Shown here in pieces: positions 9,251 through 19,166 of a stretch of 49,693 nucleotides of DNA. The translations under genes and the position numbers were made by a program. The number at the start of each line of letters is the position of its first letter. The stretch's first letter is position 1. Under the pieces are notes generated by a model that saw only the letters and a list, made by a program, of their open reading frames with translations, did no database searches and was not told where the DNA came from. Source of the stretch: Actinomycetota bacterium (GTDB lineage: Bacteria; Actinomycetota; Actinomycetes; Nanopelagicales; Nanopelagicaceae); assembly GCA_010030895.1 (NCBI GenBank), contig RHBS01000002.1, positions 1-49,693 of the forward strand, given 5' to 3'.

Positions 9251-10138
9251 GTGAAATCCTTCTACTCCCGTATTGCATCTGCACCTATTTCTTGGGGAAT
9301 ATGTGAGGTACCTGGCTGGGGAAAGATGTTACCAACAGATCGAGTTTTATCTGAGATGAAAAACTTGGGATTGCCGGCAACTGAATTAGGGGCGCCAGGC
9401 TTTCTTCCAGAACAACCAAGTGCAATTTCAGAAAAGTTAGATGAATTTAATATGAGTTTGATTGGTGGATTTACACCAGTTGTAGTTCATGACAAAAATG
9501 AAAATCAAGAGACTATAAGTCAAGTAAAAAAGACGGCAGAATTATTTAGAAAAACTGGTGCAACTCATTTAGTTTCCTCACCTGTTTATACATGGAATTG
9601 GGATAATCCAAATCCTCTGACTAATGATGAGTACAAAAACATGTTTAAGATGTTTTCTGAAATAGACAAAATATGTCAGGACAATGGGCTACAAAACGTG
9701 CTTCATCCACACCTACAAACTACAGTTGAAACCAAGGAAGATGTGGATCGCGTGCTAAATGGGTGCGATGTTAAGTGGTGCCTTGATACCGGACATATGG
9801 CTATTGGTGGAGTTGATGTTGTTGAGTTTGCTAAGCAAGCTCACCAGCGCGTGGGGCATGTGCACCTAAAGGATGTTAATCTTTCAAAATCTAAGTCAGT
9901 TCTGGCTCGGCAAGAGTCAATAATGTCAGGGGTGCAAAAGGGTTTATTCACACCACTTGGACAGGGCGATGTGCCAATTGCAGATGTAATTAGAACCCTT
10001 GAGAGTAAGGGATACCAGGGCTGGTATGTGATCGAACAAGATTGCGCAATTACAGGTAGCGTCCCTGAAGAGGGCAAAGGACCTGTTGAAATGATTTCTC
10101 AATCCATGGAATACCTTAGATCTTTGGCAATAGCTTAG
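9251..10138 (+). CDS. iolE: Inosose dehydratase
   Basis: IASAPISWGICEVPGWGKMLPTDRVLSEMKNLGLPATELGAPGFLP; TIM-barrel epimerase-type; iol context. Confidence 0.88.
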   Translation: MKSFYSRIASAPISWGICEVPGWGKMLPTDRVLSEMKNLGLPATELGAPGFLPEQPSAISEKLDEFNMSLIGGFTPVVVHDKNENQETISQVKKTAELFRKTGATHLVSSPVYTWNWDNPNPLTNDEYKNMFKMFSEIDKICQDNGLQNVLHPHLQTTVETKEDVDRVLNGCDVKWCLDTGHMAIGGVDVVEFAKQAHQRVGHVHLKDVNLSKSKSVLARQESIMSGVQKGLFTPLGQGDVPIADVIRTLESKGYQGWYVIEQDCAITGSVPEEGKGPVEMISQSMEYLRSLAIA

Positions 10139-10147
10139 TTTTATTTT

Positions 10148-11098
10148 ATGAATCAGAGTTTAGATTTAATTAGCGTAGGAAGAATTAGTCTAGATTTTTA
10201 TGCAAATGAATCAAATGTTGGTTTCAAAGATGTAAAAACTTTTAGTATGTCAATTGGTGGTAGCCCCACAAATGTTGCAATTGCTTCGGCTAGATTAGGT
10301 AACAGTTCTGCAGTTGCAACAAATATTGGTCGAGATGCATTTACTGAGTATATTTTAGGAAAACTAACCGAGTTTAAAGTTGACACCAGGTATGTAGGAA
10401 TTGATGAGTCTCAATTTAGCCCTGCTGTTTTTGCCGCTATGGATGATCCATTTAATCCAACCATTTTCTTTAACCGATCCCCTGAAGCACCCGATACAAA
10501 AATCAAGAGAGATAGGATCGCAGATGCTGAGATTAAATCGACTAAAGTTTTTTGGGTTTCCGCTTGTGCACTAGCAACTGGTGAAACTGCTAAATCTATT
10601 CAAGATTGGCTTGTAACAAGGTCTTTATCCGGTCACACAGTTTTGGATTTAGATTACAGACCTTCCTTCTGGGAAAATGAATCAATTGCAAAATCAGTCA
10701 CTAAAAGGGCGATTGATAGCAGCAATATTTTAGTAGGTAATCGAAAAGAGTTTGAGGTTGCTACAGGCTTAACAGATCCTGATCAGATTAGAAAAAATTT
10801 TCTTGGCCAGCAGATCAATTTAGTAATTGTTAAATTAGGAGAAAATGGTGTTTACCTTGCGAATAAAGAAGAAAGCTTTATCGCTAAACCCATTAAAGTT
10901 GATGTTAGATGTGGTCTAGGAGCAGGTGATGCCTTTGGTGGCATGCTAGTTCACGGACTTAAAAACTCTTGGCCCTTAGAAAAAATTGGTAATTATGCAA
11001 ATGCAGCGGGTGCGATAGTAGCCTCTAGACTTCTGTGTTCAGATGCCATGCCAACTTTGAACGAAGTCGAGAATCTAGTTAAAGGAGTAGGTAAATGA
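10148..11098 (+). CDS. iolC: 5-dehydro-2-deoxygluconokinase (PfkB family)
   Basis: LISVGRISLDFYANESNVGFKDVKTFSMSIGGSPTNVAIASARLG ... GLGAGDAFGGMLVHGL. Confidence 0.9.
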   Translation: MNQSLDLISVGRISLDFYANESNVGFKDVKTFSMSIGGSPTNVAIASARLGNSSAVATNIGRDAFTEYILGKLTEFKVDTRYVGIDESQFSPAVFAAMDDPFNPTIFFNRSPEAPDTKIKRDRIADAEIKSTKVFWVSACALATGETAKSIQDWLVTRSLSGHTVLDLDYRPSFWENESIAKSVTKRAIDSSNILVGNRKEFEVATGLTDPDQIRKNFLGQQINLVIVKLGENGVYLANKEESFIAKPIKVDVRCGLGAGDAFGGMLVHGLKNSWPLEKIGNYANAAGAIVASRLLCSDAMPTLNEVENLVKGVGK

Positions 11099-11988
11099 TT
11101 AAATTTAATGAAAAAAACTACTCTAAACTCTGTGATGATCGAGTAAATAATCCGAGCAAATTACAAAAAAATCTTAAATCTAGAAAACGTAGAGTTAAGT
11201 TAACTAAAGATGGAAAATTATTTATAGTTGCAGCAGACCATACTGCTCGAGGAATAATTGCCGCATCAGGTGATAGCATGGCTATGGCAAATAGGTTTGA
11301 TTTATTGGATCGATTAATTCGAGCACTTTCTGTTCCTGGAGTAGACGGAGTATTAGCAACTCCAGATATAGTTGAAGAACTTGCATATTTTGGCGCGCTT
11401 GATCACAAATTAATCTTCGGCAGTATTAATCGAGCTGGAATCTTAGGAGCAGATTGGGAGTTAGATGATCGCCAAAGTTCCTATGATGTAAAGGGAATCA
11501 GTGAATTTGGGCTAGACGGAGGCAAGACGCTATTAAGAATTGAAAAATCAGATCCAGGAGTTCTAAATACGATTGAGATGGTGGCAAGTGTGAATTCTCA
11601 ATTAGCTAGGGCCAAGAAAATTTCAATTATTGAACCACTTCCGTATGTAAAGAATTCAGCTGGTAAATTTGAATTAAACAAGAATATCGAGGAATTAGTG
11701 CGAGTTATTGGAATTGCATCGGCACTTGGAACCTCTAGTGCTTATACCTGGCTTAAAGTTCCAGCATTTGATGATTTCAAATTAGCGGCTAATGCCACCT
11801 CACTTCCTTTAATGTTACTGGGTGGAGATCCTGGAACTGACTGGCAGGCTACTTTTAATAGTTGGCAAGCTGCATTTAAATTCCAAAATGTTCGTGCCTT
11901 GATACCTGGTAGGGCGCTTTTATATAGTCCTGAGTTAAGTGTCGAAGCAGCAGTAGCAAAAGCAGTAGCGATAGTAAGGAAGGTTTAA
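11095..11988 (+). CDS. Cgl0159-type (beta/alpha)8 aldolase-like protein of iol clusters
   Basis: KLTKDGKLFIVAADHTARGIIAASGD...; same position and family as the corynebacterial iol-cluster protein; ATGA overlap with iolC. Confidence 0.75.
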   Translation: MIKFNEKNYSKLCDDRVNNPSKLQKNLKSRKRRVKLTKDGKLFIVAADHTARGIIAASGDSMAMANRFDLLDRLIRALSVPGVDGVLATPDIVEELAYFGALDHKLIFGSINRAGILGADWELDDRQSSYDVKGISEFGLDGGKTLLRIEKSDPGVLNTIEMVASVNSQLARAKKISIIEPLPYVKNSAGKFELNKNIEELVRVIGIASALGTSSAYTWLKVPAFDDFKLAANATSLPLMLLGGDPGTDWQATFNSWQAAFKFQNVRALIPGRALLYSPELSVEAAVAKAVAIVRKV

Positions 11989-12857
11989 TGAGTTGGTTAT
12001 ATCGAGGTGTTAAATCTATAACTCCTGAGAGTGCTAATTGGAATTACTGTGGCATGCATATATTGGATTTATCTCAAAAAAGTAGACATGAATTAGAATT
12101 TACCAATTTTGAGGGCGTACTTTTAAGTCTATCTGCCGAAAATGTCACAGTAATTGTGGATCAAATTGAATTTAAATTAATTGGTCGAACTGGAGTCTTC
12201 GCCGGGATCTCAGATTGGATCTATATTCCAGTTGGAGCGCATGTGAAAATTGCCGGTTCTACTGGCTTATTAGCCTTATCCACTGCGCAAGCAACTAAGG
12301 TGTTCCCAGTTGCCTATACAAATAAAGAGTCGGTGTCGGTTGAGATTAGAGGTAGCGGGTTTGCCACAAGGCAGGTCAACAATATTGCCACTCCAGACTC
12401 ATTTAATGGTGCTGAAAAAATTCTGGTATGTGAAGTACTTACGCCCGGCGGAAATTGGTCTTCATGGCCTCCACATCGACATGATGGCATTGCAGATTGC
12501 CAGTTTAATAATGAAGAGATCTATTACTTTCAAATTGGAAAACAAGATCTTGATTATGGATCTAGTGATGGGCATGGCTTTTTTAAGGTTTACTCATACG
12601 ATGGCAAAATCGATGAAACCATGACGATCAAAGATCAAGATTTTGTAATTGTCCCCCACGGATATCATGGACCATCTATTGCAGCCCCTGAGTATCCAAT
12701 GTATTTTCTAAATGTACTTGCTGGCCCCGCTGAAAATAGAACTATGGGATTTTGTGATGATCCTAGCCATCACTGGATTAGAGAGAGTTGGAAGTCTCAA
12801 AAACAAGATCCCCGATTACCTTTAACTAGTTTTAAAGGAAAAAGGAGTCAAGAGTGA
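11988..12857 (+). CDS. iolB: 5-deoxy-glucuronate isomerase
   Basis: VCEVLTPGGNWSSWPPHRHD, EEIYYFQI, VIVPHGYHGPSIAAPEYPMYFLNVLAGP motifs. Confidence 0.93.
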   Translation: MSWLYRGVKSITPESANWNYCGMHILDLSQKSRHELEFTNFEGVLLSLSAENVTVIVDQIEFKLIGRTGVFAGISDWIYIPVGAHVKIAGSTGLLALSTAQATKVFPVAYTNKESVSVEIRGSGFATRQVNNIATPDSFNGAEKILVCEVLTPGGNWSSWPPHRHDGIADCQFNNEEIYYFQIGKQDLDYGSSDGHGFFKVYSYDGKIDETMTIKDQDFVIVPHGYHGPSIAAPEYPMYFLNVLAGPAENRTMGFCDDPSHHWIRESWKSQKQDPRLPLTSFKGKRSQE

Positions 12858-14014
12858 GCAATAGAAAAGATATATCAGTTGCAGTTGTTGGTTTGGGTTG
12901 GATGGGACAAGCTCACAGTAGATCTTTAATTAGAATCCCTACCCTATTTCCTGAGCGTAAATTTAATCCAATACTTACTGTCTGCGCCGACTTTGACTTA
13001 AATAGAGGAAAGCAAGCCGTAGAGGATTTTGGATTTAAAAGATCAACAACAGATTGGAATGAAGCTGTAGCAGCTCCAGATGTAGATGCAGTTTGGGTCT
13101 GCGCACCTAATATGTTGCATATTCCAATTATTAAAGCTGCAAGTGAAGCTGGAAAAATAGTTTTTTCTGAAAAACCAATTGGTGGTAAGCCTGAACAGAC
13201 TTTAGAGGCGTTCAATATTGCTAAGAAGAATAAGACTTTTACTGGAGTTGGTTACAACTACTTATGGGCCCCACTTGTGCTACATGCAAAAAAGATGATT
13301 GCTTCTGGAGAACTAGGCGACATCATCCATTACAAAGGTAGATTTTTTTCAATGTATGGAAGTGATGAGTTGGGTTTACTTTCTTGGAGATTTAAGTTTG
13401 ACCAAGCTGGCTATGGTGTTTCTAGCGATATTCTTAGTCATTCGGTCTCTTTGGCCCAGTTTCTAATCGGAGATATTACTGAAGTAGTTGGAATGAGGCA
13501 GACTACGATTAAACAGCGGCCTCTGCCATCAAATAACTCCAGCCATTACAGTAGAGGAAAGAAGGGTGATCCCCTTGGTGAGGTAGAGAATGAAGATTTT
13601 GCCTCAATGCTTTGTAGATTTAAAAATGGTGCTACTGGAACCTTTGAGACCAGTAGAACGGTGGTTGGTCCTGAGAGTGAAAATATGTTTGAAATTTACG
13701 GCACTAAAGGTGCACTGAAGTGGAATCATGAAAGTTTAAATGAACTTCTATACTACAAAAAGGATGAGATTTTAGAATCCGGTTTTACCAAAATTCTAGG
13801 TGGAGATCGCTTTGATTACCACGGTGCATTTGTTCCAGGTCAGGGAAATAGCCTAGGTACTGAAGATCTAATTTGTATTGAAGATTATTCATTTCTTAAT
13901 TCGTGGGTAACTGGAGTTGAATTTAAACCATCATTCGCCGAAGCCTTAGAGGTTGTTTCGGTCCAAAAGGCTTTAATTAAATCTTGGGAAAGTAAAAGCT
14001 GGGAAATGGTCTAA
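12854..14014 (+). CDS. Second Gfo/Idh/MocA family oxidoreductase
   Basis: VAVVGLGWMGQAHSRSL, FSEKPIGGKPEQTLEAF, GVGYNYLWAPLV. Confidence 0.88.
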   Translation: MSNRKDISVAVVGLGWMGQAHSRSLIRIPTLFPERKFNPILTVCADFDLNRGKQAVEDFGFKRSTTDWNEAVAAPDVDAVWVCAPNMLHIPIIKAASEAGKIVFSEKPIGGKPEQTLEAFNIAKKNKTFTGVGYNYLWAPLVLHAKKMIASGELGDIIHYKGRFFSMYGSDELGLLSWRFKFDQAGYGVSSDILSHSVSLAQFLIGDITEVVGMRQTTIKQRPLPSNNSSHYSRGKKGDPLGEVENEDFASMLCRFKNGATGTFETSRTVVGPESENMFEIYGTKGALKWNHESLNELLYYKKDEILESGFTKILGGDRFDYHGAFVPGQGNSLGTEDLICIEDYSFLNSWVTGVEFKPSFAEALEVVSVQKALIKSWESKSWEMV

Positions 14015-14862
14015 TGCTTCGTATTGATTCACATCATCACATCTGGGATTTATCGGTAAGGGCTCAAGACTGGATGCAAGGTGATGAGGTAGCCCCCATC
14101 TCCCGAACAATCCTTATGGATGAGTTAGAGCCTGAATTAGAAAGAGCAAATATTGATTACACAGTAATAGTTCAAACTGTGGCAAATCCTGATGAAACAC
14201 CAGAATTTCTAGATCTGTCGCTTTCACATCCAAAAATTTGTGCTGTAGTAGGTTGGTTAAATTTAGAGAGTAAAGATATTAGACCTCAGCTTGAGAAGTA
14301 TCTCCAACATAAAGGTGCAAAAAATTTAGTTTCAATTAGGGATTTAGCTCAGGATAAGTCAGATCCTAATTGGTTATTACGAGATGATGTTCTTGCAAAT
14401 ATTCATCGATTGGCTGAGTATGGACTTGTATTTGATATTTTGACCAGGCCACCACAATTGGCAGCAGCAGTAGAAATGGTTAAGAAATCACCAAATAACT
14501 CATTTGTGTTAGATCATATTTCAAAACCATACATGGCTAAAGGTGAGATGCAACCATGGGCTGATCAAATAAGTGAAATTGCAGCTTGCGAAAATGTCTG
14601 CGTAAAAGTCTCTGGTTTGTTTACCGAAGCAAATTGGAAGAGTTGGACTACTCAAACCTTTAAGCCTTATTTGGATCATATCCTTAAATCTTTTACTCCA
14701 GCACGCATGATGTTTGGCTCTGATTGGCCGGTATGTTTATTGGCTGCAACTTATAAAGATACTATTAAGCTTATGGAGGATTTCACCAAAGATTTTAGTA
14801 AATCTGAGCAGGAATCCTTCTGGGCCGAAACTGCAAAGCGCGTCTATAAGTTAAAAATCTAG
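14014..14862 (+). CDS. Amidohydrolase family 2 (L-fuconolactonase/L-rhamnonolactonase-like)
   Basis: RIDSHHHIWDLSVRAQDWM, VVGWLNLES, VLDHISKPYM, MMFGSDWPVCLL. Confidence 0.85.
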   Translation: MLRIDSHHHIWDLSVRAQDWMQGDEVAPISRTILMDELEPELERANIDYTVIVQTVANPDETPEFLDLSLSHPKICAVVGWLNLESKDIRPQLEKYLQHKGAKNLVSIRDLAQDKSDPNWLLRDDVLANIHRLAEYGLVFDILTRPPQLAAAVEMVKKSPNNSFVLDHISKPYMAKGEMQPWADQISEIAACENVCVKVSGLFTEANWKSWTTQTFKPYLDHILKSFTPARMMFGSDWPVCLLAATYKDTIKLMEDFTKDFSKSEQESFWAETAKRVYKLKI

Positions 14863-14863
14863 T

Positions 14864-16084
14864 ATGAAGCGCCAACTACCTAGGTGGAAAAACATTAAGC
14901 CTCTTTTGGGCTGGAGTTTTCCTAAATTTAAAAACAATGACCGACGCCTCAACTCTGCGATAAATATCTCAGATTTGCGGGTGCTGGCAAAAAGTAGGGT
15001 ACCAAAGGCAGTTTTTGATTATGTTGATGGTGGTGCAAATGATGAAATTGCTTACGCTAGAAGTCAAGAAATTTACTCTCGAATTGAGTTTAAGGCTAGA
15101 GTTCTTAGAGATGTTTCTAAAATAGATTTATCTGCAGAAATTTTAGGTAATACTTCTGCACTTCCAATAATTTTTGCGCCTACTGGCTACACAAGAATGA
15201 TGCATTACAAAGGTGAAGTTATGGTGGCCAAAATCTGCCAGGAAAATAATTTAATTTATAACTTATCAACTATGGGCACTACATCCTCTAAAGAGATTGG
15301 GGCGCAAGTGCCTGATGTGCGTAGGTGGTTTCAACTCTATTTATGGCGAGATCGGGAGCAGAGTCTAAAATTTATTGAGGAAGCAAAATTGGCAGGCTTT
15401 GAAGGTTTGATGCTTACTGTCGATACCGCAGTTGGCGGCATAAAGTGGCGAGATATGCGAAATGGCTTAACAGTGCCACCAAAAATTGGATTTAGAACTT
15501 TTTTCGATATGGCATTAAAACCTAGATGGTGGTTTAACCTTCTTACAACTGCACCACTTGAGTTTGCAACCTTTAGAAACTTTAACAAACCACTTTCTGA
15601 AATAGCTGCCAAGGTTTTCGATCCAGCCGTTACTTTTGAGGATGTTAAATGGTTGAGATCAGTTTGGCAGGGTAAATTAATCATCAAAGGAATTCAAACC
15701 GTTGCAGATGCCACTGAGTTGGCCAAAATTGGCGTAGATGCAATTGTGCTTTCAAATCATGGTGGTCGGCAACTAGATCGCTCAGTTGTTCCACTAGAGC
15801 TATTACCTTCAGTAAGGGCTGCAATTGGGGTTAAAGGTAGTGGTCCACAAATTTATATCGATGGTGCCATTATGAGTGGAGCTGATGTTTTAGCGGCGAT
15901 TGCATTAGGTGCTGATGCGGTATTAATTGGTCGATCATATCTTTATGGTGCAATGGCTGCAGGCGAAGCCGGAGTTAGAAAAGTCGTAGAGCTATTTAGA
16001 TTTGAAATGGAAACCGCGATGAAACTAATGGGAGTAAAAAACTTATCTGAGTTAACTTCAGATTTTATAAATATTAGATCTTAA
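14864..16084 (+). CDS. FMN-dependent alpha-hydroxy-acid dehydrogenase (L-lactate dehydrogenase LldD-like)
   Basis: VPKAVFDYVDGGANDEIAYARSQEIYSRIEFKARVLRDVSKIDLS; VLSNHGGRQLDRSVVPLELLP; IYIDGAIMSGADVLAAIALGADAVLIGRSYLYG. Confidence 0.9.
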   Translation: MKRQLPRWKNIKPLLGWSFPKFKNNDRRLNSAINISDLRVLAKSRVPKAVFDYVDGGANDEIAYARSQEIYSRIEFKARVLRDVSKIDLSAEILGNTSALPIIFAPTGYTRMMHYKGEVMVAKICQENNLIYNLSTMGTTSSKEIGAQVPDVRRWFQLYLWRDREQSLKFIEEAKLAGFEGLMLTVDTAVGGIKWRDMRNGLTVPPKIGFRTFFDMALKPRWWFNLLTTAPLEFATFRNFNKPLSEIAAKVFDPAVTFEDVKWLRSVWQGKLIIKGIQTVADATELAKIGVDAIVLSNHGGRQLDRSVVPLELLPSVRAAIGVKGSGPQIYIDGAIMSGADVLAAIALGADAVLIGRSYLYGAMAAGEAGVRKVVELFRFEMETAMKLMGVKNLSELTSDFINIRS

Positions 16085-16839
16085 GCATATCTAGCGTGAA
16101 GAGCTCCATCAACCATTAAATCTGCACCAGTAATAAATGATGCATCCTTAGAAAGTGCAAATAAGATTACATTTGCAATTTCTTCTGGAGAGCCAAATCT
16201 AGAATTTGGAGCTACGGCAAGTGCGTGGGCTTTTTCATCGGGAAATTTTTCCATATAGCTCTTTAGGAGTGGCGTTGCTGTTGTTCCAGGCGAGACAGAA
16301 TTAACTCTAATTCCATACTTTCCTTCATCTAATGCCAAATTTCTGGATAAACCAATAATTCCACCCTTTGCTGCTGAATATGGAAAGAAGTTAGGTCTCG
16401 ACATTCGACCATGAATTGAAGATATATTTACTATTGAACCATATTTAGCCTTACGCATCTCAGGCAAACATAATTTTGCTAGATACCAACTAGATTTTAG
16501 GTCTAAGGCAAAAAAATCATTCCACTCTTGCTCTGCATACTCCACTGCATCTGCGTAGGAGTTTCTGCCTGCATTGGATACTGCAACTGTTACCGGCCCG
16601 AAATTTGCAACTAACTTGTCATAACCGGATTTGAATGTTTCAAATTTAGATACATCAGCTTTTGCATACTGGACTTGATGTCCTTCTTTAGTTAACTTTT
16701 CAACTAACGCATTTGCTTTAGTATCGTCGATATCAACAAAGGAAACTTTAGCTCCCTCTTTTACTCCACCCAAAACTATGGCTTCGCCAATTCCTGCTGC
16801 ACCACCAGTTACAAAAAGATGCTCGCCTTTTAATATCAT
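16081..16839 (-). CDS. Short-chain dehydrogenase/reductase (tandem copy B)
   Basis: FVTGGAAGIGEAIV, NAGRN, YSAAKGG; start trimmed from the track's 16875 to 16839 (ATGA coupling with upstream SDR). Confidence 0.9.
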   Translation of the reverse strand: MILKGEHLFVTGGAAGIGEAIVLGGVKEGAKVSFVDIDDTKANALVEKLTKEGHQVQYAKADVSKFETFKSGYDKLVANFGPVTVAVSNAGRNSYADAVEYAEQEWNDFFALDLKSSWYLAKLCLPEMRKAKYGSIVNISSIHGRMSRPNFFPYSAAKGGIIGLSRNLALDEGKYGIRVNSVSPGTTATPLLKSYMEKFPDEKAHALAVAPNSRFGSPEEIANVILFALSKDASFITGADLMVDGALHARYA

Positions 16840-17594
16840 GCAGATCTTGCTCCCAATCCGCCATCTACAGCCCAATCTGAACCACTTACATATGTAGATT
16901 TATCGGATAATAAAAAGGTTACTACCTTTGCTACCTCATGTGGTTCACCCATTCGACCAAGGGGTTGAATTGAGTTTGCTCGTTCTAATCTGCCGATTTC
17001 ACCACTCAACCAAGTTTTAGTTAAATCAGTCAGAATATATCCAGGAGATACAGCATTAACTCTGATTTCATGCTTACCTTCATCTAAGGCCAAGTTTCTA
17101 GTTAAGCCAAGAACAGCAGATTTTGCAGCGCCATATGGGAAAAATCCCGGATAAGTAAGTCGGCCATGAATTGAACAAATATTTACGATTGAGCCATGTT
17201 TAGCTTTACGCATTGCTGGAAGTGCTAATTTAGCAGTTAGCCAAACTGGTTTCATATCAATTGCAAAAAAATCATCCCATTCTTTATCGGTCATACTCAC
17301 TGGATCCGCATGTGAATTGACCCCAGCATTATTTACGACTCCAGTTACATCTGAAAACTTTGAAACTGCTTGCGTAAAGGCTGATTTAAGTTCTTCAAAA
17401 TTAGCAACATCTGCTTTAAAAAATACAACTTTCTTGCCAGATTCAACTAGCTCATTCATTAATTTTTCACCAGCCAAGACATCAATGTCTACAAATGAAA
17501 CTGACCCACCCTCATTGGCCGCATCTCTAACAATCGCTTCACCAATTCCTTTGGCGCCGCCTGTTACAAATATATGTTTATTGGCTAACTTCAT
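16836..17594 (-). CDS. Short-chain dehydrogenase/reductase (tandem copy A)
   Basis: FVTGGAKGIGEAIV, NNAGVN, YGAAKSAVLGLTRNLALDEGK; clearly paralogous to copy B. Confidence 0.92.
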   Translation of the reverse strand: MKLANKHIFVTGGAKGIGEAIVRDAANEGGSVSFVDIDVLAGEKLMNELVESGKKVVFFKADVANFEELKSAFTQAVSKFSDVTGVVNNAGVNSHADPVSMTDKEWDDFFAIDMKPVWLTAKLALPAMRKAKHGSIVNICSIHGRLTYPGFFPYGAAKSAVLGLTRNLALDEGKHEIRVNAVSPGYILTDLTKTWLSGEIGRLERANSIQPLGRMGEPHEVAKVVTFLLSDKSTYVSGSDWAVDGGLGARSA

Positions 17595-18216
17595 GTCGAT
17601 AAACTACCTTACTCGCCTCAGTTATTGCATTACGAAAAGCAATTACGTTTTCTCTAACCTTTGAAACCCCACCCTTAGTAACCGGGCCCCCAAGGCCGAT
17701 TAAGTCAGCACCGGCTTCAAACCACTTAGGAACTGATTCTAAGGTGATTCCCGCAGTTGGACACCAGCGGTTATTTGGAAATGGCTCACGCAGCATCTTT
17801 AAGTGATTTGGACCCAATATCGCTGCTGGAAATAATTTAAAGATATCGGCACCACTCTCCTCGGCAATTGCAACCTCAGTTGGCGTGCAAACGCCAGGCA
17901 TTGAAACTAATTTTAATTTCTTTGTTGCAGCAATTACATCCTCATTGGTATCTGGTGAGACTATAAAGCTAGCCCCAATATCTTCAACTTTCTTAACATC
18001 CTTAACAGTTCTAACTGTTCCAGCACCAACTAGCAATCCTTTATTTTTTAATAATTTTTGAATGATTTTTAATGCTCCAGGAGTGGTAAGAGTTATCTCT
18101 ATGACTTTAACACCAGCCTCAACCAATGCATCTGCAAGAGCTTCACCCTCACTTTGTGAGTTAGCTCTAACCAGTGTCATCATTTTTTCACTTAACAAAG
18201 TATCAATAGTTTTCAA
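17578..18216 (-). CDS. 2-dehydro-3-deoxy-6-phosphogluconate aldolase family
   Basis: VIEITLTTPGALKII, GAGTVRT, SPDTNEDVI, MPGVCTPTE, FKLFPA with candidate Schiff-base Lys. Confidence 0.9.
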   Translation of the reverse strand: MKTIDTLLSEKMMTLVRANSQSEGEALADALVEAGVKVIEITLTTPGALKIIQKLLKNKGLLVGAGTVRTVKDVKKVEDIGASFIVSPDTNEDVIAATKKLKLVSMPGVCTPTEVAIAEESGADIFKLFPAAILGPNHLKMLREPFPNNRWCPTAGITLESVPKWFEAGADLIGLGGPVTKGGVSKVRENVIAFRNAITEASKVVYRHEVSQ

Positions 18217-19166
18217 TTTTTACTCCTAAATTTACTAGCTAGCTCTTCATCAATTAGGCCACCGTGACCAGTTGGAATTCCCGTCCAATCCCCAAACATA
18301 CTTGCAACTGAGGCTCCGCAGATACTGCCCTGTTCTAATGCCTGAATGGGAGTTGATCCGGCAAGTAGGGCAGCAATACTTCCACCAGTAAATGCATCTC
18401 CAGAACCAACAGGATCTACTGTCACTACTTTTGGTGGGATTATTTCGCCATACTCACCATTAATTGAGTACTTAAGGGCCTGATCTCCCTTAGTCATTAC
18501 CGCAATTTTACATCCGCGCTGATTTGCTTGAGCTAATAAACTCTTAGCATCATGGTTACCAAAGACCACTTGATACTCATCCTCACCCCCAATTAATAAT
18601 TCAATATTTTGTGCCAGAGGAGCTAAGGTATTTTTTGCTTCCTCTTCACTCCATAATTTGCGCCTAATATTTAAATCAAAACTTGATTTAATTCCAAGGG
18701 CATTTGCTCTACTTAATGCATGTTTTACTGTGTCTGCTCCACTTTTAGATATCGCACAGGTAATTCCAGTCGTATGGAGCCATCTTGAATTTGAAATATA
18801 TGAATCTAAGATATCTGCTGCCTCCATTGTTGATGCTGCCGAACCTTTTCTTAAATAACTTATCTCTACAGAAGCTGTCTTACCCGGATTTCTTATCATG
18901 GCAGCCGTAAAACTAGGAACGCGCTTTATTAGTGAGATATCAACACCTTCATTTTCAATATCTTGAATCATCACTGAGCCCAATTGGTCATTACCAAATC
19001 TAGAGTAAAACTGAGATTTTAAACCCAACCTTGAAAGTGTTACGGCGACATTAGCTTCAGCCCCAGCTGTAACTCTTTCATAGGTTTTTGCACTCATTAC
19101 CGAATCAGTATCTTTTGAAATAAAGACAGATAAAACTTCACCAAAAGTAAATAAATCAGAGCTCAA
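18213..19166 (-). CDS. PfkB sugar kinase (2-dehydro-3-deoxygluconokinase-like)
   Basis: TFGEVLSVFISKDTDSV...GAEANVAVTLSRLGLKSQFYSRFGNDQLG ... DPVGSGDAFTGG; beside KDPG aldolase. Confidence 0.88.
   Translation of the reverse strand: MSSDLFTFGEVLSVFISKDTDSVMSAKTYERVTAGAEANVAVTLSRLGLKSQFYSRFGNDQLGSVMIQDIENEGVDISLIKRVPSFTAAMIRNPGKTASVEISYLRKGSAASTMEAADILDSYISNSRWLHTTGITCAISKSGADTVKHALSRANALGIKSSFDLNIRRKLWSEEEAKNTLAPLAQNIELLIGGEDEYQVVFGNHDAKSLLAQANQRGCKIAVMTKGDQALKYSINGEYGEIIPPKVVTVDPVGSGDAFTGGSIAALLAGSTPIQALEQGSICGASVASMFGDWTGIPTGHGGLIDEELASKFRSKN

Noticed and set aside
12310-12624. 104-aa ORF in an alternative frame of iolB
   Set aside because: Fully inside iolB, whose motifs are unambiguous.
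15337-15687. Antisense ORF within the LldD-like gene
   Set aside because: No domain; inside a well-supported CDS.
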